From contig JAEZDA010000010.1 in assembly GCA_023433345.1 (NCBI GenBank), positions 1-20,956 of the forward strand: a DNA stretch of 20,956 nt, in the 5' to 3' direction. The notes beneath the pieces were generated by a model. The model saw nothing but the letters and a program-made list of their open reading frames with translations. It was not told the origin of the DNA and searched no databases. Shown piece by piece: positions 1-7,057 of the stretch. Position 1 is the stretch's first letter. The number at the start of each line of letters is the position of its first letter. The translations under genes and the position numbers were made by a program. The DNA is from Bacteroidota bacterium (GTDB taxonomy: Bacteria > Bacteroidota > Bacteroidia > Chitinophagales > Chitinophagaceae).

Positions 1-110
1 AGTTGGTAGTTGGTAGTTGGTAGTTGGTAGTTGGTAGTTGGTACTGGGTAGTTGGTAGTCTGTAGTCTGTAGTCGGTAGTCGGTAGTGGGCTGCGGTTAA
101 TTGGTAGTCA
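1..110. repeat. TAGTNNG heptamer tandem repeat
   Basis: About thirteen head-to-tail 7-bp units of the form TAGTNNG are visible from 1 to 90: a run of TAGTTGG, then TAGTCTG twice, TAGTCGG twice and TAGTGGG. A stray unit lies at 101-109. The array starts at or before the window edge. The same heptamer family recurs at 3471-3607. The region is downstream of the response-regulator gene, which reads toward it. No ORF is plausible here. The function is unknown; slippage expansion of a dispersed intergenic repeat is the simplest reading. Confidence 0.85.
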
Positions 111-121
111 GGAATTGTAAA

Positions 122-158
122 TTACCAAATTATCAAATCATCAAATTATCAAATCATC
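122..158 (-). repeat. AT-rich octamer repeat at the 3' end of the regulator gene
   Basis: On the minus strand this is a string of 8-bp units (GATGATTT, GATAATTT) ending in ATTTGGTAA. It begins at the stop codon of the response regulator (TGA, 157-159) and lies immediately downstream of that gene. A 26-nt core (122-147) matches 4270-4295, downstream of the OmpH-like gene, with one mismatch and in the same orientation relative to the preceding gene. No GC-rich stem is present, so it does not look like an intrinsic terminator. Confidence 0.75.
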
Positions 159-801
159 ATCCTCGTTTTAAAATATCGTTCTCATACGCCCACTTCACGA
201 GCGACAATACGTTTCCGGCGCCGGTTTTACGCATGATATTTTTGCGATGAGTTTCTACAGTGTGAAGGGATATTTTTAAAGCAGCAGCGATCTCCTTGCT
301 GGAATAATCTTTCTCAATAAGTTCGATCAATTGCTTTTCTCTCTGTGTTATGTTAACCGAAATGGTCCGCTTCGGATCATTTTCCATGTTTTCAAGTTCC
401 TTTAATACATCGTCGTGGAAATAGATTCCGCCGGAATGAACCTTTTCTATTGCAGACGCAAGTTCTGCGGCGCTTGTTTGTTTGAGTAAATAGCCGGCGA
501 TGTCAGCATCATTGATCATGTTGCTCACAGTTTGTGCCTGGCCGCTCATACTGAGCGCGATGATCTTTATTTTGGGATAAAGTTGCCTTGCTTTCTTCGA
601 AAGTTCATTGCCGCTCATTTCCGGCATCATTACGTCGGTAAGCAGAATGTCGACTGTGTTTTCTGCCAGCAATTCCAACATTTCGGCCGCGCGGGTAGCC
701 GTTACCGTTATTTCTATATGAGGATACTTTCCCAATAGGGAAACCAGCCCGTCAACAATGATCTGGTGATCATCTACTATCGCGATCTTTATTTTAAGCA
801 T
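157..801 (-). CDS. NarL/LuxR-family response regulator
   Basis: A cytoplasmic transcription regulator of 214 residues with the usual two-domain layout. The N-terminal receiver domain (about 1-120) has the acidic pair D10/D11, the phospho-acceptor D56 in the stretch DILLTDVMMP, and K107. The C-terminal LuxR-type helix-turn-helix (about 150-205) has the ITQREKQLIELI start and the KEIAAALKISLHTVETHRKNI recognition region. It should be phosphorylated by the kinase encoded directly upstream; the two genes overlap by 8 bp (kinase stop TAA at 794-796, regulator ATG at 799-801), which suggests translational coupling. The target genes and the signal cannot be read from the window. The family call is secure, the regulon unknown. 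Confidence 0.93.
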   Translation of the reverse strand: MLKIKIAIVDDHQIIVDGLVSLLGKYPHIEITVTATRAAEMLELLAENTVDILLTDVMMPEMSGNELSKKARQLYPKIKIIALSMSGQAQTVSNMINDADIAGYLLKQTSAAELASAIEKVHSGGIYFHDDVLKELENMENDPKRTISVNITQREKQLIELIEKDYSSKEIAAALKISLHTVETHRKNIMRKTGAGNVLSLVKWAYENDILKRG

Positions 802-2710
802 CCTTTGGTTTTACCGGTACAAAAATAGTTACCACGGTGCCGTTGCCAGGACTGCTGTCCCATTCAACCGATCCCCGCATATAGGCCACACGGTGTTTTA
901 TGTTTTGCAGACCAAGTCCGGCTGAAGATTCATTACTACCGATGGCCTGTTCAACATCAAATCCTTTTCCGTTATCTTCTATCTGAATCGAAATACCATT
1001 TTCCGTATCATCGATCGTAATATCGAGTTCGCTTGCAGAAGCATGTTTGAGGGTGTTGTTTACGCTCTCCTGGATTATCCGGTAAAGCAATGAGGCAGTT
1101 ACATCATCAGGGTTTTTATTAAGACCGGCATCAAACCTAATGGTGATGATGTTCTCATCGATTTGCTTTAAAAAATCTTTAACTGCCTGTACGAGGCCTT
1201 TATTAATAATTGCTCCCGGCATTAAGACATGGCTTACTTCACGCACTTCCTTGCAACCTTCTCCCACCATTTCAACAGCTTTGGTAAAGGATCTCTTTTC
1301 ATCATCCTTCAATGCCGACATCTGGGGCTCCATTGCCTGGAGGTTTATCCATGCGGCAAGCATAACCTGGCCTACGCCGTCGTGCAGTTCGGCCGCGATG
1401 CGCCGTCTTTCCTGATCTTCAGCCTGAAGAATATCTATCGTTGCTTTTTCGCGTTGCTGCATAATCGCCGCTTGCAATTCTTTTTCTTTTTTTGATTTGT
1501 ATCTCCGGTACAGCAACCATGCACTCATTAGGAGGGATGCAAACAGAATGAGGCTGCCGGTCAATAGAAGTTGCTGCCTTGACAACTTCAATTGTTGCAT
1601 AGCGATGGTCTGCTCTTTTTTCTCCGCTTCGTACAACTCCTGCAATTCGGCAATTTTGTTTTCTGATCTTTCATTTATCATTCTGTCTTTCACTACGCTG
1701 GCCGAATCTTTTGCCTGAAGTGCTAGTGGGAGATTGTTTTCGTTTTTGTATATAGTTGCCAGAATCTTCCAGGCCTGCGCTTTAAATTGATTTTCGTGAA
1801 TGCTGTCTGATAGTTTTATAGCTGAATGGAGATATTGTTTTGCCTGGTTATGCTGATTTTGTTTTAGAGAAAGCTGGCCCAGCGTGAGATAATTGTCGAC
1901 CATAAAATGCGCAAGACCATTAGCTGAATCCATTGCGAGGCATTGAGTGAAATAATAACGGGCACTGTCCGGCCGGTTTGAATACAGGTAACAATTCCCG
2001 AGGTTATTGTAAAATGCAGACTTGATTTTTGAAGAGCCGATTGAATCTGCAGCGGCAATTCCCATGCGGTCAATAGCCATGGCGCTGTCGAATTGATTAT
2101 TCATGCCATAGATGTTTGCCATGGTTTGTGCCGCATCCAGGTAAGCGAGGATATTGTTGTGATTTTTACTTTCCTCCATCGCCCTGCCTATATATTTCTT
2201 TGCGGAAGGGATATCGCCCTTTAATTGGTAAAGTTCACCTATGTTAGCGAGCGCCCCTGCCTTCGAATTCGCGTCATTATTTTTTTCAGCAAGACGGAGG
2301 GCGGTAAAGAAATGCTCAAGAGCCGCCGAGTATTCTGATTTTTTAAGGTAACAGATCCCCAGCCCATTGTGTGCGCGGGTGAGAATACTGTCTGCCTTTG
2401 AACTCTTCAAAAGATCTATGGCTTGCAGATATAACTTTTGTGATAGGTTAGTTTTTTTTGTAACGTGGTAGCGTGCCTGGCCGACAAGCGCCATTGCTTT
2501 ATAATCAGCAGGAAGGCCGTTAGCAACAGAATCAATCAGCAAGGCGTAATGAAGAACGGAATCTGGGTTTGACTGCCAGAAGAATATTTGACGGTTATAC
2601 CATTCGTTCACTTTAGTTATTCGGGCATCTTCTTCCGGTAATTTTCCCGCGCATGAGTAAAGCAAGGATATAAAAAGGAGAGAGAAGAGCCGGCAAAGCA
2701 TTTTTGGCAT
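794..2710 (-). CDS. TPR-containing sensor histidine kinase (HisKA_3 type)
   Basis: A 638-residue membrane-bound kinase. The N-terminus is a lipoprotein-like signal with lipobox L17-Y18-S19-C20. Residues about 50-345 are helical tetratricopeptide-type repeats (for example around 113-142, 153-180 and 233-260), probably periplasmic. A coiled-coil-like stretch follows, then one membrane helix at about 380-402. The cytoplasmic part has the HisKA_3 dimerisation motif RRRIAAELHDGVGQ with phospho-histidine H443, and an HATPase_c domain with the N box (QESVNNTLKHA, 547-557), G1 box DNGKGF (579-584) and G2 box GLGL (598-601). All catalytic motifs are intact. In this family the TPR part is thought to sense protein or peptide partners; that role is inferred. 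It forms an operon with the downstream NarL-type regulator. Confidence 0.93.
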   Translation of the reverse strand: MPKMLCRLFSLLFISLLYSCAGKLPEEDARITKVNEWYNRQIFFWQSNPDSVLHYALLIDSVANGLPADYKAMALVGQARYHVTKKTNLSQKLYLQAIDLLKSSKADSILTRAHNGLGICYLKKSEYSAALEHFFTALRLAEKNNDANSKAGALANIGELYQLKGDIPSAKKYIGRAMEESKNHNNILAYLDAAQTMANIYGMNNQFDSAMAIDRMGIAAADSIGSSKIKSAFYNNLGNCYLYSNRPDSARYYFTQCLAMDSANGLAHFMVDNYLTLGQLSLKQNQHNQAKQYLHSAIKLSDSIHENQFKAQAWKILATIYKNENNLPLALQAKDSASVVKDRMINERSENKIAELQELYEAEKKEQTIAMQQLKLSRQQLLLTGSLILFASLLMSAWLLYRRYKSKKEKELQAAIMQQREKATIDILQAEDQERRRIAAELHDGVGQVMLAAWINLQAMEPQMSALKDDEKRSFTKAVEMVGEGCKEVREVSHVLMPGAIINKGLVQAVKDFLKQIDENIITIRFDAGLNKNPDDVTASLLYRIIQESVNNTLKHASASELDITIDDTENGISIQIEDNGKGFDVEQAIGSNESSAGLGLQNIKHRVAYMRGSVEWDSSPGNGTVVTIFVPVKPKDA

Positions 2711-2760
2711 TGGAAGAAACAGTTAGCTTCTACGACACGAGGAATGCCGTCGATTAATTT

Positions 2761-2768
2761 GCAATATA
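2761..2768 (-). promoter_or_regulatory. Possible -7 box for the kinase/regulator operon
   Basis: On the minus strand TATATTGC resembles the Bacteroidota -7 consensus TAnnTTTG. A TTG lies about 16 bp upstream, slightly closer than the usual -33 spacing. It sits about 50 bp before the kinase ATG in the divergent gap with the PhnA-like gene. Reading by eye only. Confidence 0.35.
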
Positions 2769-2860
2769 ATATAATAGCTGAGCACAAGTAAGAAGAAATT
2801 TATATATCGGTCAATTTTATTGCGGATTGACTATCCTTTTCAGATTGTATACCATTTCAG

Positions 2861-2868
2861 TACATTCG
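2861..2868 (+). promoter_or_regulatory. Possible -7 box for the PhnA-like gene
   Basis: TACATTCG fits TAnnTTCG, a variant of the Bacteroidota -7 box that recurs in front of other genes in this window. It lies 16 bp before the ATG at 2884. This placement supports the internal ATG over an upstream in-frame ATG at 2827, whose first residues would overlap the box. Confidence 0.4.
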
Positions 2869-2883
2869 CGCAAAATTCAGCGT

Positions 2884-3468
2884 ATGAAATTTGAAGCCGA
2901 AATAAAAGCACGCAGTAACGGAAAGTGTGAAGTATGTGAATCAATTGAAGGCCTGTCTATTTACGAGGTCGCCGGCAATGAGAATAGCGGATCGTCAAGC
3001 TTGTTGATGTTGTGCAGCAAATGTTTGGCGCAGGTTGACAAAAAGGAAGAACCGGATGCCGCTCATTGGCAGAAAGTTTTACCAACCGCCATGTGGAGTG
3101 AAATACCTGCCGTTAAAGTTTTAGCATGGCGAATGCTTAATCGCTTTCGGTCAGAAACATGGGCGACGGAAATGCTGGACATGATGTATATGGAAGACGC
3201 GGAGTTGGAATGGGCAAAGGTTAGCGGGGACCATGTTTCCGAAGGTGGAGTTCAACTGCATCGTGACAGCAACGGTGCTATTTTGCAAAATGGAGATTCC
3301 GTTGTGCTCACCAAATCTCTCGATGTGAAGGGCAGCAGCGTCAATGCCCGCGTGGGAACGGTGGTAAAAAACATCCGGCTTGTTCCCGATAACACCGAGC
3401 AAATAGAAGGCAGGATAGAAGGTCAGCTGATCGTGATATTGACGAAGTATTTGAGAAAGAATGGATAG
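2884..3468 (+). CDS. PhnA/YjdM-like zinc-ribbon protein
   Basis: From the ATG at 2884 the product is 194 residues. It has an N-terminal zinc ribbon (C15, C18 and C44, C47) and a C-terminal PhnA domain (about 125-192) with the characteristic DSNGAILQNGDSV start, a KSLDVKGSS centre and an RVGTVVKNIRLV strand. Members are named after E. coli PhnA/YjdM; despite the name the family is not part of the core C-P lyase and its biochemical role is unsettled. The middle (about 55-115) is an acidic helical linker longer than in the E. coli protein, as is common in Bacteroidota. The open frame extends to an ATG at 2827, but the extra 19 residues have no family character and overlap a likely promoter. The gene is divergent from the kinase operon and appears monocistronic. 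Confidence 0.85.
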   Translation: MKFEAEIKARSNGKCEVCESIEGLSIYEVAGNENSGSSSLLMLCSKCLAQVDKKEEPDAAHWQKVLPTAMWSEIPAVKVLAWRMLNRFRSETWATEMLDMMYMEDAELEWAKVSGDHVSEGGVQLHRDSNGAILQNGDSVVLTKSLDVKGSSVNARVGTVVKNIRLVPDNTEQIEGRIEGQLIVILTKYLRKNG

Positions 3469-3470
3469 AT

Positions 3471-3607
3471 GTTAGTTGTTAGTTGGTAGTCGGTAGTCGG
3501 TAGTCGCAAAGATTAAGAAAGAAGGATACTAATTTAATGACTTCAGGGTAATGACTGACGACTAATGACTACAGACTAATGACTACAGACTAATGACTAC
3601 AGACTAA
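3471..3607. repeat. Inverted pair of heptamer arrays
   Basis: Two short arrays of the heptamer family seen at 1-110 face each other. The left arm (3471-3506) reads TAGTTGG/TAGTCGG; the right arm (3551-3607) reads GACTAAT/GACTACA alternating three times, which is the complementary orientation (TAGTCNN). About 45 bp of AT-rich DNA separates them. They fill the gap between the PhnA-like gene and the OmpH-like gene and could form an imperfect cruciform or stem-loop. Function unknown. Confidence 0.8.
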
Positions 3608-3611
3608 ACCC

Positions 3612-3619
3612 TATCTTCG
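3612..3619 (+). promoter_or_regulatory. Possible -7 box for the OmpH-like gene
   Basis: TATCTTCG fits TAnnTTCG and lies 15 bp before the ATG at 3635, directly after the end of the heptamer array. No clear -33 TTG is seen, because the upstream stretch is repeat. Confidence 0.4.
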
Positions 3620-3634
3620 CCCATAATTTTTTAT

Positions 3635-4249
3635 ATGAAAAATCTCTCCCTGGTATTGAATGCAGTGTTGCTGATTGCAGTTGCTGTTTTGTATTTTCTG
3701 CACTTCTCCTCTGGTAAGAAAAATGCTGCACCGGTTAAAAAATCAGTTCCTGTGGTTACGTCTTCAAACGGCACGTCCGTGCCCATGATCGCGTATGTTG
3801 AATTAGATTCTCTTAATGAAAGAATTGTGGCTATCAAATCTAAAAGGACTGAACTGGAAACAGAGCAGAAAGCAATTGAAGCAGAATGGGAGAACGGATA
3901 CCGCGGTTTGGAGAACCAGAAAAATAATTTCCTTAAGCGTGGAGATGCTATTACCCAGGAAGAAGCTGCTAAAATGCAGGAATCACTTTTACGTCAGCAG
4001 GAAGCAATAGATCGTAAAAAGGCGAATCTTGCTCAGAAGCTTGCAGAGAAAAGTATAAAATCAATGGAACATATCCAGGATGAATTAAAATCTTTTCTGG
4101 AAGAATACAACAAAGACAAGCGCTTCTCTTACATCCTAACCTCTGGCAGTAGTTTCGACTTCATGGTGTATAAAGATTCAACGCTTGATATTACTGAAGA
4201 TGTGATTTCGGGAATGAACGAGAGGATGAAGGTGGGTGGAAAACCGTGA
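3635..4249 (+). CDS. OmpH/Skp-family periplasmic chaperone-like protein
   Basis: A 204-residue exported or membrane-anchored protein. Residues about 5-25 are hydrophobic (a signal peptide or uncleaved anchor), followed by a short basic/serine linker. Residue 48 onward begins with the IAYVELDSLNERI strand typical of OmpH/Skp, then a long charged coiled coil (about 60-155, rich in E, K and Q), then the closing YNKDKRFSYILTSGS segment and an acidic C-terminal helix (DITEDVISGMNERM). Skp-type proteins form tentacled trimers that hold unfolded outer-membrane proteins in the periplasm. Bacteroidota carry several paralogues, and this one stands alone rather than next to bamA, so its clients are unknown. 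Confidence 0.87.
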   Translation: MKNLSLVLNAVLLIAVAVLYFLHFSSGKKNAAPVKKSVPVVTSSNGTSVPMIAYVELDSLNERIVAIKSKRTELETEQKAIEAEWENGYRGLENQKNNFLKRGDAITQEEAAKMQESLLRQQEAIDRKKANLAQKLAEKSIKSMEHIQDELKSFLEEYNKDKRFSYILTSGSSFDFMVYKDSTLDITEDVISGMNERMKVGGKP

Positions 4250-4252
4250 GGT

Positions 4253-4295
4253 TGATTTAAGAATTTGGAAATTTGATGATTTGAAAATTTGGTAA
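4253..4295 (+). repeat. AT-rich octamer repeat after the OmpH-like gene
   Basis: Units of the type GAAATTTG/ATGATTTG end in ATTTGGTAA, starting a few bases after the OmpH-like stop codon. The 26-nt core at 4270-4295 matches the minus strand of 122-147 with one mismatch. Both copies follow directly behind a gene and point the same way relative to it. Confidence 0.75.
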
Positions 4296-4414
4296 CGTTC
4301 AGGCATGTGTAATATCCATCAGATGCAACCAATCCAACTTTTGCAAACCCGCCCAGTCGGGCAAGCTATTTCGACCAGTCCAAAAATTTCGACCATTTAG
4401 CAACCGTCCACATC

Positions 4415-4480
4415 GCGTTAGGGACTGACCGCAGTACCGTGTACTGCAGAAGGCCCGCCCGCCTTTAGCGGGAACGCCCC
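4415..4480 (+). ncRNA. Candidate structured RNA or palindromic intergenic element
   Basis: Three nested stems can be drawn without mismatches. An outer stem GCGTT (4415-4419) pairs with AACGC (4473-4477). Inside it a 7-bp stem GCAGTAC (4431-4437) pairs with GTACTGC (4441-4447) over a CGT loop, and a 5-bp stem CCCGC (4458-4462) pairs with GCGGG (4468-4472) over a CTTTA loop. The result is a compact three-way junction with the unpaired stretch AGGGACTGACC. From memory, GCGTTAGGGA ... AACGCCC arrangements recur between genes in Bacteroidota, and Rfam holds a Bacteroidota motif named Flavo-1 of that general kind; I have not verified a match. Strand is chosen because the neighbours read rightward, and the fold is nearly symmetric. 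Confidence 0.4.
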
Positions 4481-4588
4481 AATTTCATTATTAAACTTTC
4501 ATTTAAGGCAATGTTTTATAGTTGTAGAAAAAAATTTCAGGGCTGCACAATGATTTTTTACAGTCGCTCATAAAAACTCCAGAACTCT

Positions 4589-4596
4589 TATATTTA
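4589..4596 (+). promoter_or_regulatory. Possible -7 box for the permease operon
   Basis: TATATTTA, followed by CG, matches TAnnTTTG at all but the last position and lies 13 bp before the ATG at 4610. No convincing -33 TTG is present at the usual distance. Confidence 0.35.
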
Positions 4597-4609
4597 CGAA
4601 AACACGCTT

Positions 4610-6040
4610 ATGAGCGAAACGAATGCATCGTTTAAGCCAACCCTTGGCCTTGTGGATGCTACCATGATAGTAGCGGGGTCAATGATCGGTTCGGGAATTT
4701 TTATTGTTAGTGCTGATATTACGCGGAATGTTGGCAGCGCCGGCTGGCTGATAGCAGTTTGGTTGATCACCGGTTTCATGACGCTTGCCGCAGCATTGAG
4801 TTACGGTGAACTGAGTTCGATGTTTCCCAAAGCGGGCGGACAGTACGTTTATTTGCGTGAAGCATTTAATCCGCTTGCTGCTTTCCTATATGGTTGGAGC
4901 TTGTTTGCAGTAATACAAACCGCAACGATAGCTGCTGTGGCGGTGGCTTTTGCCAAATTTGCCGGATATTTTTTCAAGCCTCTTGAGCTAACGGATGATA
5001 ATCTCATTACGCAGGTGGGCATTTTCAAGATCTATTATGCACACATAGTTTCAATTTTGCTCATCGTGTTCCTAACATATGTGAGTACCCGCGGAATAAA
5101 GGGCGGTAAGATCATTCAAACCACTTTCACCACCGTTAAATTATTGTCGCTTTTCGGGCTCATCGTTTTCGGACTTATTGTAGCTTCTGATGGGGAGATC
5201 TGGAATGCAAACTGGAAAGATGCATGGGCGATGACTAATCGCGATAACACAGGCGCTATCATAGGAGGAGTTGCAGGCAGCGCCATATTGGGTGCAGTTG
5301 CGGCGGCCATGGTAGGATCCATCTTCAGCAGCGATGCATGGAACAACATCACGTTCATTGCCGGGGAGGTGAAGAATCCTAAAAGGAACATTGGGTTAAG
5401 TCTTTTCCTCGGCACGCTCATCGTAACCATAATATATGTACTCGCAAATATTATGTACATAAGCGTGCTTCCGTTAGAGTCTGTTGCTTCTGCGCCTCAG
5501 GATCGTGTAGCCGTTGCCGCGAGTATCGAGATATTCGGCGATGCGGGCGCAAAAGTGATCGCACTCATGATAATGATATCGACCTTTGGCTGCAACAACG
5601 GGCTTATTCTGGCGGGTGCGCGGGTTTATCATACCATGGCAAAAGATGGCTTATTTTTCAAACAAACGGCCAGGCTCAATAAGCACAATGTGCCTGCCGT
5701 GGGTTTGTGGATACAATGCGTGGTGGCGAGTTTGCTTTGTCTTAGCGGTAAGTATGGAGATCTGCTTGATATGATCTCATTTGTAGTGGTCATGTTTTAT
5801 GCATTAACAATTTTCGGAATATTCAGGCTTCGAAAAAATCGCCCGGATCTTGAAAGACCATATAAAGCTTTTGGTTATCCCGTTTTACCTGCTCTTTACA
5901 TACTCATGGCGCTTACATTCTGTATTCTTCTTATACTTTACAAGCCAACCTTTACATGGCCGGGTTTGATAATAGTGCTGTGTGGCATTCCTATTTATTA
6001 TATTGCGATCGGAAAAAAGATAACCGATGAAGGCAGATAA
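4610..6040 (+). CDS. APC-superfamily amino-acid permease
   Basis: A 476-residue inner-membrane transporter with about twelve hydrophobic segments. The first contains the APC substrate-binding signature AGSMIGSGIF (22-31), with the unwound GSG turn that contacts the amino-acid backbone. The second and third segments carry the conserved ALSYGELSSMFPKAGGQYVYLREAF stretch, and the AFNPLAAFLYGWSLF region follows. Near the C-terminus FRLRKNRPDLERPYKAFGYP is a typical cytoplasmic loop of the amino-acid/polyamine/LAT branch. Substrate cannot be assigned from sequence alone. The 3' end overlaps the heptose kinase gene by 14 bp, so the two are probably co-transcribed, although no functional link is obvious. 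Confidence 0.92.
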   Translation: MSETNASFKPTLGLVDATMIVAGSMIGSGIFIVSADITRNVGSAGWLIAVWLITGFMTLAAALSYGELSSMFPKAGGQYVYLREAFNPLAAFLYGWSLFAVIQTATIAAVAVAFAKFAGYFFKPLELTDDNLITQVGIFKIYYAHIVSILLIVFLTYVSTRGIKGGKIIQTTFTTVKLLSLFGLIVFGLIVASDGEIWNANWKDAWAMTNRDNTGAIIGGVAGSAILGAVAAAMVGSIFSSDAWNNITFIAGEVKNPKRNIGLSLFLGTLIVTIIYVLANIMYISVLPLESVASAPQDRVAVAASIEIFGDAGAKVIALMIMISTFGCNNGLILAGARVYHTMAKDGLFFKQTARLNKHNVPAVGLWIQCVVASLLCLSGKYGDLLDMISFVVVMFYALTIFGIFRLRKNRPDLERPYKAFGYPVLPALYILMALTFCILLILYKPTFTWPGLIIVLCGIPIYYIAIGKKITDEGR

Positions 6041-7022
6041 GGTTAGCCGGATGTTCAGCTCGTTCAGGAAAATGCGTATTGGAGTAATCGGAGATATGAT
6101 GCTGGATACCTATTGGTGGGGCGATGTTGATCGCATCTCGCCTGAGGCGCCGGTTCCCATAGTTTCTATTTCAGGAAAAGAAAAACGTATTGGCGGAGCG
6201 GGGAATGTTGCGCTTAATCTTATAAGTCTCGGTGCAAGCGTGCAGGTGTTAGGCGTTATAGGAAAGGATGAAGAGGGAGATGATCTTCTTAAATTGTTAA
6301 GGAATAAAATGATCGGTGCAGATTACCTCACCCGATCGGCCGAGCGTTCAACTTCCAACAAGATCAGGATCATCAGCCGCAATCAGCACATGATGCGGCT
6401 TGATTCGGAAATGACTTCCTTTGTAAACGCGGCCGAAGAAAAAGAACTCCTTGAATCTTTCAACCGTTATGTAAAAAAAGAAAAGCCGCACATGGTGGTT
6501 TTCGAAGATTACAACAAAGGAGTTTTGTCAGAAAAAGTGATCTCGGAGTGCATCAACATCTGCCGGAAAAATAAAGTACTTACAGCGGTTGACCCGAAAA
6601 GGAAAAATTTCTTTTCATATAAGGGCGCTGATATTTTCAAACCAAATCTCAAGGAAGCGCGCGAAGGTTTAAATATTCTTCGCGAGGAGGTTACGCAAGA
6701 GGCATTGCAAAAGATGCATGATGAACTTCATAAAAGATTGGGCAACGAAATTTCATTGATCACTTTGTCTGAACGCGGAGTTTTTGTTCAGCAAGATGAC
6801 GAAAGTCTTCTCATTCCAACTCATGTCAGAAACATATCAGACGTTAGCGGCGCCGGAGACACAGTGATTGCTGTTGCTGCTCTTGTTTATGCCGCAACAG
6901 GCAATGTGAAACTTATGGCTGAGGTTGCCAATATTGCTGGAGGATTAGTTTGTGAGGAAGTTGGTACCGTTGCCATTGATGCCAATAAACTGATGGTGGA
7001 ATGTGAATTGTTATTATCATAG
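6027..7022 (+). CDS. hldA: D-glycero-beta-D-manno-heptose-7-phosphate kinase (PfkB family)
   Basis: A 331-residue cytosolic sugar kinase of the PfkB/ribokinase family that most resembles the N-terminal half of HldE (RfaE1). It would convert heptose 7-phosphate to heptose 1,7-bisphosphate for ADP-heptose and LPS core synthesis. Seen are the VIGDMMLDTYWWGDVDRISPE start typical of RfaE, the GGAGN motif (56-60), the FEDYNKGVLS segment, and the PfkB signature DVSGAGDT, with GAGDT at 275-279 and catalytic base D278. The adenylyltransferase half of bifunctional HldE is absent, so a separate cytidylyltransferase-like partner should exist elsewhere. Start ATG 6027 lies inside the permease gene; ATG 6051 is an alternative. 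The PfkB family is certain, the heptose substrate likely. Confidence 0.85.
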   Translation: MKADKVSRMFSSFRKMRIGVIGDMMLDTYWWGDVDRISPEAPVPIVSISGKEKRIGGAGNVALNLISLGASVQVLGVIGKDEEGDDLLKLLRNKMIGADYLTRSAERSTSNKIRIISRNQHMMRLDSEMTSFVNAAEEKELLESFNRYVKKEKPHMVVFEDYNKGVLSEKVISECINICRKNKVLTAVDPKRKNFFSYKGADIFKPNLKEAREGLNILREEVTQEALQKMHDELHKRLGNEISLITLSERGVFVQQDDESLLIPTHVRNISDVSGAGDTVIAVAALVYAATGNVKLMAEVANIAGGLVCEEVGTVAIDANKLMVECELLLS

Positions 7023-7057
7023 TAGATCATTTACCAGGAAACAAAAGTTAACCTTAC

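Larger units (their letters stand above)
4250..4609. other. 360-bp non-coding region
   Basis: No plausible coding frame is seen between the OmpH-like gene and the permease. In order it holds the octamer repeat (to 4295), a small GC hairpin GCCC-AGTC-GGGC at 4351-4362, two direct copies of TTTCGACCA (4369-4377 and 4387-4395), the foldable element at 4415-4477, then about 110 bp of AT-rich DNA with the permease promoter. Confidence 0.7.

Noticed and set aside
2827..2883. Upstream ATG of the PhnA-like frame
   Set aside because: The added residues lack family character and overlap a promoter-like box at 2861; the ATG at 2884 fits the family start.
3551..3607. A short CRISPR-like array from alternating GACTAAT/GACTACA
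   Set aside because: Units are 7 bp with no spacers and no cas genes nearby; it is a simple tandem repeat.
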